Source of the DNA: Thermodesulfobacteriota bacterium
GTDB lineage: Bacteria > Desulfobacterota_D > UBA1144 > Nemesobacterales > UBA2774
DNA length: 64,000 nucleotides
Direction: 5' to 3'
Assembly: GCA_040754335.1 (NCBI GenBank)
Contig: JBFMCV010000005.1
Location: 124,001 to 188,000, forward strand
The notes under the pieces are model-generated. The model had not been told where the DNA came from. It did not search any database and saw only the letters and a program-made list of their open reading frames with translations. Below are positions 33,951 to 43,179 of this stretch, in pieces (the first letter of the stretch is position 1; the number at the start of each line of letters is the position of its first letter). The translations under genes were made by a program, and so were the position numbers.

Positions 33951-34418
33951 TTGTTATCAATTCTCCTAAGGCCGTTTATGAATAAAAACAGCAGTATCAG
34001 GGATTGGCCCGAATTTCATCCCGATACGGAGCTCTCTCTATCGCTTATAGATTCGGGGTGCCTTTTCGTGCTGATGGACGGTAAAACCGCCCTTGTGATA
34101 AAAGGAAGCACGGAGGAGATTCGGTTAATGAAAGAATTTCAGGCTATTACGCTCGATTTCGAGCTCATCGAAAGGCCCGAGTTCCCTTCGCTTGCGTTTT
34201 ACCCGAGTCTCGAAACGAAGAGCGGGAGGCCGTTCAGGTTCGAATATTTCTTCAGCACGGAGTCCGGGGATGAAATGAACGTCCTCAGAAAAATGTGTGA
34301 AGATAAGCGCTTCGACATTATTTTATACGGTTCCGCACCCGAATTAGTTATACGCGCGGAGATTCCGGAGGGACAAGCCCGCGACTTGAGGGCGATATTG
34401 ACGAAGGCAGGCGGTTAG
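33951..34418 (+). CDS. Protein of unknown function
   Basis: About 155 residues from the TTG at 33951, which has GGAGG five bases ahead (33941-33945); an in-frame GTG at 33924 has none. It reads as a soluble alpha/beta protein: LSLSLIDSGCLFVLMDGKTALVIKG, FELIERPEFPSLAFYPSLET and FRFEYFFSTESGDEMNVLRKMCEDKRFDIILYG. No signal peptide, no membrane helix, two Cys. fabH follows 62 bp later on the same strand. No function assigned. Confidence 0.7.
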   Translation: MLSILLRPFMNKNSSIRDWPEFHPDTELSLSLIDSGCLFVLMDGKTALVIKGSTEEIRLMKEFQAITLDFELIERPEFPSLAFYPSLETKSGRPFRFEYFFSTESGDEMNVLRKMCEDKRFDIILYGSAPELVIRAEIPEGQARDLRAILTKAGG

Positions 34419-34480
34419 TTTGACAAATATGCCGATTACCTGATACTATTCCCCTCAACCGTTTAAGGAGAAATATAAAG

Positions 34481-35458
34481 TTGAGTTTTGTTAGGTTCTT
34501 AGGAACCGGTTCGTCAGCGCCCGAGAAAATATTGTCCAATTTCGATCTGGAAAAGATCGTCGATACCACTGACGAGTGGATCCAGACAAGGACCGGAATA
34601 AGGGAAAGAAGGATAGCCGAACCGGACGTGGCTACGTCCGATATCGCTTATGAGGCATCGCTCAAGGCCCTCGAGAGCTCGGGTGTGGACGCACGGGACC
34701 TGGACGGGATAATCGTCGGGACCGTCACGCCCGACTACCTGTTTCCCTCGACGGCTTGTATACTCCAGAGCCGTCTCGGCGCTAAAAAAGCGTTTGCGTT
34801 CGACCTCCTCGCCGGATGCTCGGGATTTCTGTACGCGCTACAGGCCGGGAAGGGAATAATAGGCTGCGGGGACGCGAAAAAGCTTCTCATCATCGGCGCG
34901 GAGACGCTTTCCAAGATAATGGACATGGAGGACAGGACCACATGCATCCTCTTCGGGGACGGAGCTGGAGCAGCCGTCATTTCGGCGTCGGATGCGCCGG
35001 GAATCATGTCGACCTGCCTCGGGGCGAACGGGGACGACTGGGAGCTGCTATGCATGCCGGGAGGGGGATCGCGCATACCGCCGAGCGAGGAGAGCATAAG
35101 GAGCAGGGCTCACTTCCTGAAGATGAAGGGGAAAGAGGTATTTAAAGAGGCCGTAAAGGCTATCGAGTCTTCTTCACTCGAAGCGATAAGAAGGGCCGAC
35201 ATCACGCCCGGGGAGATAGACCTCTTCATACCCCACCAGGCGAATTACAGGATACTGGAAGCGGTAAGGAAGCGCGTGGGGCTTCCCGAAGAGAAGGTTT
35301 TCAGCAACCTGGACAGGTACGGAAACACGTCCTCCGCATCCGTCCCGCTCGCGCTCGACGAAGCGGTGAGGTCGGGAAGGATAAAGGAAGGGGATACGAT
35401 ACTCATATCCGTGTTCGGCGCGGGCTTCACGTGGGGCGCTGCAGTCGTGAGATGGTGA
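34481..35458 (+). CDS. fabH: 3-oxoacyl-ACP synthase III (KAS III)
   Basis: 325 residues; starts at TTG with AAGGAG upstream. It condenses acetyl-CoA with malonyl-ACP to start fatty-acid synthesis. Family motifs in order: GTGSSAPEKILSNFDLEK, DEWIQTRTGIRERRIAE, active-site Cys in DLLAGCSGFLYAL (about 113), catalytic His in FIPHQANYRILEAV (about 250) and Asn in RYGNTSSASVPLAL (about 280). Catalytic triad Cys-His-Asn complete. It is away from other fab genes. Confidence 0.95.
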   Translation: MSFVRFLGTGSSAPEKILSNFDLEKIVDTTDEWIQTRTGIRERRIAEPDVATSDIAYEASLKALESSGVDARDLDGIIVGTVTPDYLFPSTACILQSRLGAKKAFAFDLLAGCSGFLYALQAGKGIIGCGDAKKLLIIGAETLSKIMDMEDRTTCILFGDGAGAAVISASDAPGIMSTCLGANGDDWELLCMPGGGSRIPPSEESIRSRAHFLKMKGKEVFKEAVKAIESSSLEAIRRADITPGEIDLFIPHQANYRILEAVRKRVGLPEEKVFSNLDRYGNTSSASVPLALDEAVRSGRIKEGDTILISVFGAGFTWGAAVVRW

Positions 35459-35595
35459 GCGCAGCCGCAGTCCCCGAATAATCCGCCCCATGCCGTGAAT
35501 GCAGTCCCCGCGAGATTTTGTCAGTTCGATTTTTCCTGCGTAAAATTAAGAGCCTACCTGTACCCGGTTCCTTTCCCCACAGGAGATGAAGAGCC

Positions 35596-36471
35596 ATAAT
35601 CAGCCAGATAATTGACGTAGTCCTCCCTGTATTCCTGATCGCGCTCGCGGGCTATTTCTTCGGCAAATGGAGAAAGATAGACCTCACCCCGATCAACGAC
35701 TTCGTGATATACCTCGCCACTCCGGCCCTCATAATATCATCGCTATCCAGGGACACCATAGAGATATTCCTTGCGGGAAAGGTGTTCGTCTCGGTCTGCA
35801 TCATAATCGGCGTTTCGCTCGTTATATGCCTAGGGATAATAAGGGCGCTCAAACTGCCGGTCAAGGTCTATCTGCCCCCGGCGCTCTTCGCGAATACCGG
35901 GAACATGGGCCTTCCGCTGGTGCTGTTCGCATTCGGCGAGGCCGGGTTCAACGTGGCGATACTCTACATGGTCTCGACCACTATACTCCACTATACGCTC
36001 GGGATACTGATACTGAATTACGACGAAAGCCCGTTCGAGATATTCAGGCTCCCGCTCGTTTACTCGGCCATAGCGGGGGTGCTGCTGAGCGTCTCGGGGT
36101 GGGAGATGCCGACCTCGGTGTTCAGGGCATTCGATCTGCTCGGAGAGGCGAGCATACCGACGATGATATTCGCGCTCGGATACAAATTATCCGAGGTTGC
36201 ACTCACGGACGTGAACAAGTCGTTCCTGGTGGGGAGCATGAGGATATTCTTCGGGGTCGTTCTGGGCATTCTGACCGTATCCATATTCAAGCTCGACGGC
36301 GTTGCGTCCAAGGTAGTGATACTCCAGTCGGCGATGCCTCCCGCGATATTCAATTTCGTTCTCGCCGAGAAATACAATCAGGATTCCGAGAGGGTGGCGT
36401 CGATCATTCTCGCGGGGACCCTGATCTCGGTCATCACAACGCCCGTTATCATCGCGTTTCTTTTGAACTGA
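35596..36471 (+). CDS. AEC-family (auxin efflux carrier-like) permease with no canonical start codon
   Basis: Ten-helix AEC transporter. The protein must begin near IISQIIDVVLPVFLIALAGYFFGKW, because this is the family's first helix, yet the frame from the upstream TGA (35587-35589) contains no ATG, GTG or TTG before GTG 35704, which would remove that helix. An AGGAG site (35581-35585) stands 10 bases before the ATA at 35596, so ATA, or the next ATC, may be the true start; a sequence error is the alternative. Later features include LPPALFANTGNMGLPLVLFAFGE, the crossover region typical of the family. Substrate unknown, likely an organic acid. Confidence 0.8.
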   Translation: MISQIIDVVLPVFLIALAGYFFGKWRKIDLTPINDFVIYLATPALIISSLSRDTIEIFLAGKVFVSVCIIIGVSLVICLGIIRALKLPVKVYLPPALFANTGNMGLPLVLFAFGEAGFNVAILYMVSTTILHYTLGILILNYDESPFEIFRLPLVYSAIAGVLLSVSGWEMPTSVFRAFDLLGEASIPTMIFALGYKLSEVALTDVNKSFLVGSMRIFFGVVLGILTVSIFKLDGVASKVVILQSAMPPAIFNFVLAEKYNQDSERVASIILAGTLISVITTPVIIAFLLN

Positions 36472-36482
36472 CCGCATACCCG

Positions 36483-37463
36483 CTATCTGCCGCCGAGGCA
36501 TTCGACCTTTATTATGGGCACGTCGAATACGTGGTATTCGGAATCGTAGATGAAGCCCCTGCCATCTTCGACATAGGAAACGCTCTCCTGCTGGGGAAGA
36601 GACATTAATTTTATTACGCTGTAGTCCTTGTCCCTGACAAGCCTATCGGCGGGCTTAAGCCCTGACGCGGAGAGGTCGGTATCGAACTCGTACGCGTCCT
36701 CGTAAGTGAGCACGAGGAAGGTCTTGCCGGAGGGCGCTATGTCGAACGACGTAACCACGCCTCCGAACGGGGAGCCGGATCCGTTGAGACGTGGAAGGTC
36801 GAGCTCGCCTGCGTATTCGAGCTTCAGCACTCCGTCACCCGCGTTTTCCCAGCTCTCTTTTTCTATTTTAAAGAGCTTTGCCGGGTAGGACTCCATTTTA
36901 TCGAGGTCTTCCTCCTTCGTGAATATGTAAATATCGCCGTTCGGATGGACGGCCATGCCCTCGGCGTTATGAGGACGGTCGGGATATTCGAGCTTCAGTA
37001 TTTTGAGCGGAGCGTAGGAGCGTCCGTAATCCTGAAGCTCCTCAATTATAATTATGCGGACGAACTTTCTTCTTTCGTTGTTGTCTCCGATGTCAGCGAT
37101 GAAAAAACAGGTTTTCCCCGAGAAGCAGGGGCCGAGGGAGGCGTCCTCGAAGTCGGACCCCAGGGCGTTAAAGCCCTCTATCCTGACGGCTTTGGCGTTG
37201 CCGCCACTCATTTCACTTATGTAAAAGTAGGGGCCGCTCCCGGAATCGTTTACGTGGTAGAGCCTGCCCGGAAACTTCCCGGAGACGGCGATGCCGCTCG
37301 CTTCGTCTATCTGGAGATAGTCGAGAGCGCCCGCTTTTTCCCCTTCCCCCCACTTTTTGCAAAGACCCGCGCGTCCCTCGGATGCTGCCGATACGAGCAT
37401 GATCGCAGTAAGAACAATCGCCGCGGCGCCGGCCGACAGCCTTGCTGTTAAATGATGCGTCAT
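36483..37463 (-). CDS. Exported beta-propeller-like protein of unknown function
   Basis: 326 residues with a signal peptide (residues 1-32, cleaved near EGRAG). The mature part follows a secreted propeller pattern: LQIDEASGIAVSGKFPGRLYHVNDSGSGPYFYI, GSDFEDASLGPCFSGKTCFFIADIGDNNERR and AEGMAVHPNGDIYIFTKEE. The E-D-GP...IADIGDN motif is shared with secreted proteins annotated as hypothetical in other phyla. Four Cys suggest disulfides. Convergent with the AEC permease, 11 bp apart, and divergent from aroA. Enzymatic role unknown. Confidence 0.82.
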   Translation of the reverse strand: MTHHLTARLSAGAAAIVLTAIMLVSAASEGRAGLCKKWGEGEKAGALDYLQIDEASGIAVSGKFPGRLYHVNDSGSGPYFYISEMSGGNAKAVRIEGFNALGSDFEDASLGPCFSGKTCFFIADIGDNNERRKFVRIIIIEELQDYGRSYAPLKILKLEYPDRPHNAEGMAVHPNGDIYIFTKEEDLDKMESYPAKLFKIEKESWENAGDGVLKLEYAGELDLPRLNGSGSPFGGVVTSFDIAPSGKTFLVLTYEDAYEFDTDLSASGLKPADRLVRDKDYSVIKLMSLPQQESVSYVEDGRGFIYDSEYHVFDVPIIKVECLGGR

Positions 37464-37566
37464 CGATGACTCCCCGGTCTCAATAATTGCTGTACAATTT
37501 TACCTCAGCTATTTATCAGGCAAAATTACTTTTTAACGTACTGTCGTATATCGTTATCAGAGAGCC

Positions 37567-38850
37567 ATGGCCGTAGAAAAGATCAAAGGAAACGCGAAAC
37601 CCTTAATCGGCGAGCTGACCCCGCCCGGGGACAAGTCGGTCTCGCACAGGTCGCTCATAATAGGGTCTCTCGCCGGAGGTATAACCGGGGTGAGCGGGTT
37701 CCTCAACTGCGAGGACACTATCTCCACGGCGAACGCGATGAGGAAACTGGGCGTCGATATCGACATAAACGGCAGCGACGTAAAGATAGCCGGGAAGGGG
37801 CTTTCAGGCCTGAGCGAGCCCGGAGACGTCATCGACGCGGGGAACTCCGGCACGACTACGAGGCTGTTAACGGGACTATTGAGCGCGCAGGGGTTTTTCA
37901 CGGCCGTCACCGGAGACAAATACCTGAGGGCGAGGCCCATGAAAAGGGTAGTCGACCCCCTGAGAATGATGGGAGCAAGGATTACAGGCAGGGAGGGGGG
38001 CAACAAGCTGCCTATAGCGATCGATGGGGGCGCCCTGAAGGGCATATCGTATAAACTCCCGGTAGCGAGCGCGCAGGTGAAATCCGCCCTCTTGCTTGCG
38101 GGACTCTATGCGGAAGGGGAAACCGAGGTCATCGAGCCCGAGCCCACGAGGGACCATACGGAAAGGATGCTTTCTCACTTCGGCGTGAAACTGAATAAGA
38201 ACGGGAACAGCGTCAAGATAACCAGACAAGGGGAATTCACGGGACGCGATATATCAGTTCCCGCCGACATGTCTTCGGCTGCGTTCTTCATAGTCGGGGC
38301 GCTCATCAACCCCGGCTCGGAGCTTCTGATAAGGAACGTCGGCGTAAACCCGCTCAGGACGGGCGTAATCGACGTGCTAAGGCGTATGGGCGGGAATATT
38401 GAAATAACGGGCGAGAGGGAGGTTTCGGGTGAGCCGGTGGGGGACATACTCGTAAAGTCGGGAGGTCTTCACGCCACCGTAATAGATGGGGATATGATAC
38501 CGAAGGCAATAGACGAGCTCCCGGTGATAGCGGCAGCGGCATGCTTTGCCGAGGGCGAGACTGTGATCAGGGACGCGAGAGAGCTGAGGGTAAAGGAAAC
38601 GGACAGGATAAAGGCGATGACGGCCGAGCTCAGGAAGCTAGGCGCCAGCGTGACAGAATCCGAGGACGGGATGTCGATAGCGGGCGGGTCGAAGTTAAAA
38701 GGAGCAAAGTGCTCCAGCTGGGGCGACCACAGGATCGCGATGGCGATAGCCGTTGCCGCAACCCGGGCGAGCGGAGCGACAGAGATCGACGGCGCCGAGT
38801 GCGTTTCCGTGTCGTTCCCAGGCTTTTTCGACGCGCTCAGGCGGCTTTGA
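37567..38850 (+). CDS. aroA: 3-phosphoshikimate 1-carboxyvinyltransferase (EPSP synthase)
   Basis: 427 residues, the usual size. Sixth step of the shikimate pathway. Motifs: PPGDKSVSHRSLIIGSLAGG (substrate-binding Lys and Ser), GNSGTTTRLLTGLLSAQGFFTAVTGDKYLRARPM, and the C-terminal DHRIAMAIAVAA. The GNSGTTxR stretch fits class II (glyphosate-tolerant-like) EPSP synthases rather than the E. coli GNAGTAMR form; this is a family inference. First gene of the aroA-cmk-rpsA-sppA run, an order also seen in proteobacteria. Confidence 0.96.
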   Translation: MAVEKIKGNAKPLIGELTPPGDKSVSHRSLIIGSLAGGITGVSGFLNCEDTISTANAMRKLGVDIDINGSDVKIAGKGLSGLSEPGDVIDAGNSGTTTRLLTGLLSAQGFFTAVTGDKYLRARPMKRVVDPLRMMGARITGREGGNKLPIAIDGGALKGISYKLPVASAQVKSALLLAGLYAEGETEVIEPEPTRDHTERMLSHFGVKLNKNGNSVKITRQGEFTGRDISVPADMSSAAFFIVGALINPGSELLIRNVGVNPLRTGVIDVLRRMGGNIEITGEREVSGEPVGDILVKSGGLHATVIDGDMIPKAIDELPVIAAAACFAEGETVIRDARELRVKETDRIKAMTAELRKLGASVTESEDGMSIAGGSKLKGAKCSSWGDHRIAMAIAVAATRASGATEIDGAECVSVSFPGFFDALRRL

Positions 38851-38917
38851 ATAAATAATTTTGTTATAACAGGCAGTTATATGATAATCGCCTTTCCAAC
38901 TAACTATAAGTACTGAC

Positions 38918-39574
38918 ATGATAATAACGATAGACGGCCCGTCGGGCGTAGGGAAAAGCACCGTATCGAAATCGGTCGCGCGAAGACTCGGCTTCACGTA
39001 TCTGGATACCGGTGCGATGTACAGGGCGGTCGCGCTCCGGGTCAAGCGTGATTCGATAGATATAGACGACGAAAAGGGGTTCGAATCACTCCTTAATAAT
39101 ACGGAAATCGGTTTCGCCAGGAACGAAAACGGCGAACTCGTCATAATGCTTAACAAGGAAGACGTCACCGACCAGATAAGGACGCCCGAGGTCTCGAAGC
39201 TGTCGTCGGACGTCGCGACCAAGAGGGCTGTGAGAATAAAGCTCGTACACCTGCAGCGGGAAATGGGGAAAACCGGCAATATAGTAGCCGAAGGAAGGGA
39301 CATGGGGACTTACGTATTCCCCGACGCCCCGTTCAAGTTTTACCTGGACGCTTCCCTCGAAGTAAGGGCGCGGAGAAGGTGGAACCAGCTCGCGCAGTCA
39401 GGCAGCGTCGCCGACATAGAAAGCGTGAAAAACGAAATAATAAGGAGGGACGCGCAGGACATGGAGCGCTCGGAGTCTCCCTTGCGTCCCGCCGTTAATG
39501 CGGTCATAATAGATACGGCAAATCTGTCGCCTGATGAAGTCACGGACAGGATTATCAAAGAAGTTCAAGGTTAG
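38918..39574 (+). CDS. cmk: Cytidylate kinase
   Basis: 218 residues. Phosphorylates CMP and dCMP. P-loop IDGPSGVGKSTVSKSVA at the N-terminus, YLDTGAMYRAVAL, VAEGRDMGTYVFPDA and the CMP-specific insert are all present. It follows aroA by 67 bp and precedes rpsA by 89 bp, the common cmk-rpsA pairing. Confidence 0.96.
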   Translation: MIITIDGPSGVGKSTVSKSVARRLGFTYLDTGAMYRAVALRVKRDSIDIDDEKGFESLLNNTEIGFARNENGELVIMLNKEDVTDQIRTPEVSKLSSDVATKRAVRIKLVHLQREMGKTGNIVAEGRDMGTYVFPDAPFKFYLDASLEVRARRRWNQLAQSGSVADIESVKNEIIRRDAQDMERSESPLRPAVNAVIIDTANLSPDEVTDRIIKEVQG

Positions 39575-39663
39575 TAAAAGTTTTTAACGCTACCTAATTC
39601 TACTTCCTAAAATGAAATCAAACAGTTAGTTTTAATAGATATATAAGATAAGAAGGAAGGTCT

Positions 39664-41352
39664 ATGGCAGAAGAAAAAGATTTCGCGGAATTGGTTGATG
39701 AAAGCATGAACGTGCCGGACAAAGGGAAGCTCTTTAAGGGGCTCGTCGTCCGCGTAGACGGGGACGATGTATTCATAGATTTCGGCTCGAAATCGGAGGG
39801 AGTGGTCCCTGTCCGGGAATTTTACAATAAAAGCGGAATACCGGACGTAAACGTCGGGGATGAAGTCGAGGTTATGTTCGACAGCTGGGCAAACGAGGGA
39901 CTGCCGAGGCTTTCCAGGATAAAGGCGGAACAGATAAAGGAAAACAAGCGAATACAGGAGCACTTCGATAAGGGCGAGCTCATAAAGGCAAGAATCACGC
40001 AGAAGGTTAAGGGCGGGGTCATCGCCGATATAGGGGATAAGATCGAGATAAGGGCTTTTATACCCGGCTCTCAGATCGACATATCGCCCAGGCAGGACCT
40101 CGACAGCCTTATCGGGGAGACGATAGAGGCGAGGATCATAAAGCTCGCCGGGAACGACATCGTGCTTTCGAGGAGGGTCTACCTAGAAGAGGAGAGGGAG
40201 GTCCTTAAAAAGGAAACCCTTTCCAGGATAGAGGCAGGCAAGGAGATGTCGGGAAAAGTCGTCAACATAATCAACCAGGGCGCATTCGTCGACCTGGGCG
40301 GAGTCGAGGGCTTCGTACCTGTAAGCGAGCTCACGTGGGGAAGAGTCGGACACCCTGGCGACGTACTTTCGAGAGACCAGGTGATAAAAGTGAAGGTACT
40401 CAAGATAGATGAGGGGAATAAAATAACCCTGAGCTTGAAGGACACCACACCAGACCCGTGGGCGGCGGTGAAGGAAAAATACAGACCGGGTACGCACATC
40501 AAGGGAAAAGCCGTCTCGATAACTGATTTCGGGGTGTTTGTGGAACTGGAGCCCGGCGTCGAAGGCCTCGTTCACATCTCCGAGATCACATGGACGAAAA
40601 GGTTCCGCCACCCGAAAGAGATCGTGCAGGCCGGAAGCGCCGTTGAAGCGGTCGTCCTCGACGTAGACAGCGGGAACAGGCGTATATCACTCAGCCTGAA
40701 GCAGATAGAGCCGAGTCCATGGCAGATTTTCAAGGAGAAAAATCCTTCCGGATCGAGGATAAAAGGCGTAATCAAGAACGTTACGGACAAGGGTATCTTC
40801 GTCGAAGTGGACGAGAATATAGTCGGGCTCGTGAGGCCGGACAATATCTCCTGGAAAGGAAGGGTTAACCCGGAGGAATCCTTCGAGAAAGGGAGCGAAA
40901 TTGAGGTAGTGGTGCTCAACGTGGACGACAGGAATCAGAGGATCGGTCTCGGTCTCAAGCAGCTTGCGGCCGATCCATGGGAAGAAGTCCAGAAAAAGTA
41001 TAAAACCGGCCAAACACCCGTAACGGGGAAGGTCAAGGACATCAAAGAAAGCGGAATAGTTGTCGAGCTCGAAGAAGGCATAGAAGGATACATCAAAGCG
41101 AACGAGCTAAGTCAGGAGAAAGGGCAGAGGGACGCGACTAAAAGCTTCAGCGTCGGAGACGAAATTACGGCACTTGTGACGGGGTTCGATAAAAGGAAGC
41201 GGCAGATTAACCTCAGTAAAAGAAAATACGACGACTGGCAGGAGAAGGAAAGGGTATCGAATTTCATGTCGTCCCAGGGGGAGCCGACGGTCAAGCTGGG
41301 AGACGTGCTCAGGGATAAGCTCAAGCAGATCAATAACGACGAGGTGATCTGA
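39664..41352 (+). CDS. rpsA: 30S ribosomal protein S1
   Basis: 562 residues with six S1 (OB-fold) repeats at about 20-90, 105-175, 190-260, 277-345, 362-430 and 445-520; typical for long S1. Repeats 3 to 5 share the GAFVDLGGVEGFVPVSELTW style of sequence. S1 binds mRNA to the 30S subunit for initiation. AAGGAAGG precedes the ATG. No IspH (LytB) fusion, which some related lineages have. The final codons contain GAGGTGATC, which acts as ribosome-binding site for sppA. Confidence 0.95.
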   Translation: MAEEKDFAELVDESMNVPDKGKLFKGLVVRVDGDDVFIDFGSKSEGVVPVREFYNKSGIPDVNVGDEVEVMFDSWANEGLPRLSRIKAEQIKENKRIQEHFDKGELIKARITQKVKGGVIADIGDKIEIRAFIPGSQIDISPRQDLDSLIGETIEARIIKLAGNDIVLSRRVYLEEEREVLKKETLSRIEAGKEMSGKVVNIINQGAFVDLGGVEGFVPVSELTWGRVGHPGDVLSRDQVIKVKVLKIDEGNKITLSLKDTTPDPWAAVKEKYRPGTHIKGKAVSITDFGVFVELEPGVEGLVHISEITWTKRFRHPKEIVQAGSAVEAVVLDVDSGNRRISLSLKQIEPSPWQIFKEKNPSGSRIKGVIKNVTDKGIFVEVDENIVGLVRPDNISWKGRVNPEESFEKGSEIEVVVLNVDDRNQRIGLGLKQLAADPWEEVQKKYKTGQTPVTGKVKDIKESGIVVELEEGIEGYIKANELSQEKGQRDATKSFSVGDEITALVTGFDKRKRQINLSKRKYDDWQEKERVSNFMSSQGEPTVKLGDVLRDKLKQINNDEVI

Positions 41353-41354
41353 GG

Positions 41355-42236
41355 GTGCGGAACGTATTCGTCGTGGTGGCGGTGCTCGTCCTGCTCTTTT
41401 TCACGTTCATTGCAGGGCTGGGCTGCGGTCTTCTCATGTCGGGCGGCGACGGGTTATCGAGCGCAGACAGGGTCGCGGTGCTCAAGGTCGAGGATATCAT
41501 TCTCGACGACCAGGTATACATAGACAGTCTGGATAAGATCAAAGAAGATAAAAAGGTAAAAGCGGTAGTCGTCAGGATCGAATCCCCTGGCGGGGCCGTA
41601 GGGCCTTCACAGGAAATCTACAGCGAGCTGAAGAAGCTCAGGAACGACATGCCGGTCATTGCGAGCATAGGGAACGTCGGCGCTTCCGGGGGCTATTACA
41701 TAGCTTGCGCAGCGGAGAAGATCTTCGCTAACCCCGGGACGATAACGGGGAGCATAGGCGTCGTCGCCGAGTTCGCGAACTATGAAAAGCTCCTCGAATG
41801 GGCAAGGGTGGACGTGGAAGTGATAAAGAGCGGTAAATATAAGGACGTAGGCTCCCCGTACAGGGAAATGACCCCTGAGGACCGGGAATACATGCAGGGA
41901 TTGATAGACAACGTCTACTCCCAGTTCAAGTCGGCTGTCGCCGAATCGAGGGGACTCGGGCCAACGGAAGTCGATAAAATCGCAGACGGGAAGATATTCA
42001 CCGGGGAGCAGGCGAAGAAGCTCAGGCTCATCGACGAGACGGGCACTATAAACGACGCCATAGACCTCGCGGCGAATATGGCCGGGATAAAGGGAAAACC
42101 AGACCTCGTCTATTACCCGAAAAAGAAATCCCAGTTCCTCGAACTCCTGGAATCGAGGCTCGACATACCCGGCATCACGAGCATGCCTTCCAAATACAGC
42201 TTTGGACTTTTCTATCTGGTTGATATAATTAACTGA
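41355..42236 (+). CDS. sppA: Signal peptide peptidase SppA (short form)
   Basis: 293 residues; one N-terminal membrane helix, then a single S49 protease domain. The nucleophile Ser is in GNVGASGGYYIAC (about 115), the general-base Lys in IKSGKYKDVGSPYREMT (about 160). It degrades cleaved signal peptides in the membrane. Starts with GTG two bases after the rpsA stop; the Shine-Dalgarno GAGGTGATC is inside the end of rpsA, so expression is coupled. The order rpsA-sppA is common. Confidence 0.94.
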   Translation: MRNVFVVVAVLVLLFFTFIAGLGCGLLMSGGDGLSSADRVAVLKVEDIILDDQVYIDSLDKIKEDKKVKAVVVRIESPGGAVGPSQEIYSELKKLRNDMPVIASIGNVGASGGYYIACAAEKIFANPGTITGSIGVVAEFANYEKLLEWARVDVEVIKSGKYKDVGSPYREMTPEDREYMQGLIDNVYSQFKSAVAESRGLGPTEVDKIADGKIFTGEQAKKLRLIDETGTINDAIDLAANMAGIKGKPDLVYYPKKKSQFLELLESRLDIPGITSMPSKYSFGLFYLVDIIN

Positions 42237-42238
42237 TT

Positions 42239-42724
42239 ATGAAAGTGCTCTGGGCGCCCTGGAGGCTCAAATACATAATCGGGGATAAGGAAGAGGGCTG
42301 TATATTTTGTAAAAAGCCCAAAGAAGGGAATGACAAAGATAATCTCATATTATATACTGGTGAGACCAGCTTCATTATAATGAACCGTTACCCCTACTCG
42401 AACGGGCATCTTATGACAGTCCCATACAAACACACGAATAATTTCTCGGATCTCACCCGGGAAGAAAAGCTCGAGCTGATGGACCTCACCGCAAAATGCA
42501 TCGAAATACTTCAAGTCATAAAGCCCGAGGGGTTCAATATCGGAATGAACCTCGGCAAAACGGGCGGGGCAGGCATCGACGACCATCTCCATTTCCACAT
42601 CGTCCCGAGATGGAGCGGGGACACTAATTTCATGCCTGTAATCGGAGACGTGCGGGTTATGCCCGAATACCTCGAAGACACTTACGAGACGCTAAGCAAG
42701 CATTTAAAATCTTTAGAGAGGTGA
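42239..42724 (+). CDS. HIT-family hydrolase (AP4A-phosphorylase-like)
   Basis: 161 residues. The histidine triad reads HLHFHIVPRW (about 117-126) and a zinc-like CIFCKKP is at residues 20-26. N-terminus LWAPWRLKYI is typical of the bacterial/archaeal HIT group related to diadenosine-polyphosphate hydrolases. Two bases after sppA; its final codons form the ribosome-binding site GAGGTGA for the next gene. Confidence 0.93.
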   Translation: MKVLWAPWRLKYIIGDKEEGCIFCKKPKEGNDKDNLILYTGETSFIIMNRYPYSNGHLMTVPYKHTNNFSDLTREEKLELMDLTAKCIEILQVIKPEGFNIGMNLGKTGGAGIDDHLHFHIVPRWSGDTNFMPVIGDVRVMPEYLEDTYETLSKHLKSLER

Positions 42725-42728
42725 CGAG

Positions 42729-43118
42729 ATGAGATATATAAAAGTCCTGTTCATAATATTGATAATACTCTTCTTCGCAATCCTGTATACACAGAACATG
42801 GAAATGTTCACGCGTGAAGTCACGCTTGGGCTCGACCTCAAATTTTACAAAATAGGGCCTTATTTGACTATGAACGTCGTAATAATACTAACGGCTTTTG
42901 CGGCGGGAGCAGTCGTAGCCGTCATCTTCGGCGCGCTGCAGTCAATCAGCGCGGGCGGGGAGTCGAAAGAAAAATCGAGGCGCATCCGGGAGCTCGAAGC
43001 GAGGAACAGAGAGCTCATGGACGAAAGGCAGAGGGAGGAAAAACTGAAAAAGGCGGAAACTTCTCCTTTCGCTCCGCCTTCCGTCGTTGACGAAAGCGGG
43101 ACTTCGCAAAGCAAGTGA
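42729..43118 (+). CDS. lapA: LapA-family (DUF1049) membrane protein
   Basis: 129 residues with two membrane helices (about 5-22 and 48-68) and a charged coiled-coil tail (KEKSRRIRELEARNRELMDERQREEKLKK). In E. coli LapA and LapB regulate LPS synthesis, but no LapB is present here, so the gene symbol reflects domain similarity only. Starts 5 bp after the HIT gene; probably cotranscribed. Confidence 0.82.
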   Translation: MRYIKVLFIILIILFFAILYTQNMEMFTREVTLGLDLKFYKIGPYLTMNVVIILTAFAAGAVVAVIFGALQSISAGGESKEKSRRIRELEARNRELMDERQREEKLKKAETSPFAPPSVVDESGTSQSK

Positions 43119-43179
43119 GAGAGGTTTGCCCGCGGAGCATGCTGTCCTTCGGAATTACGATCATTTACACTTAACCAAT

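Noticed and set aside
42729-43118. Claim of LPS regulation by LapA
   Set aside because: Only the DUF1049 domain is visible and no lapB is present, so function is not transferred.
43087-43179. Longer N-terminus of LipA starting at TTG 43087
   Set aside because: It would overlap lapA in another frame and is not similar to LipA N-termini; ATG 43180 fits the family.
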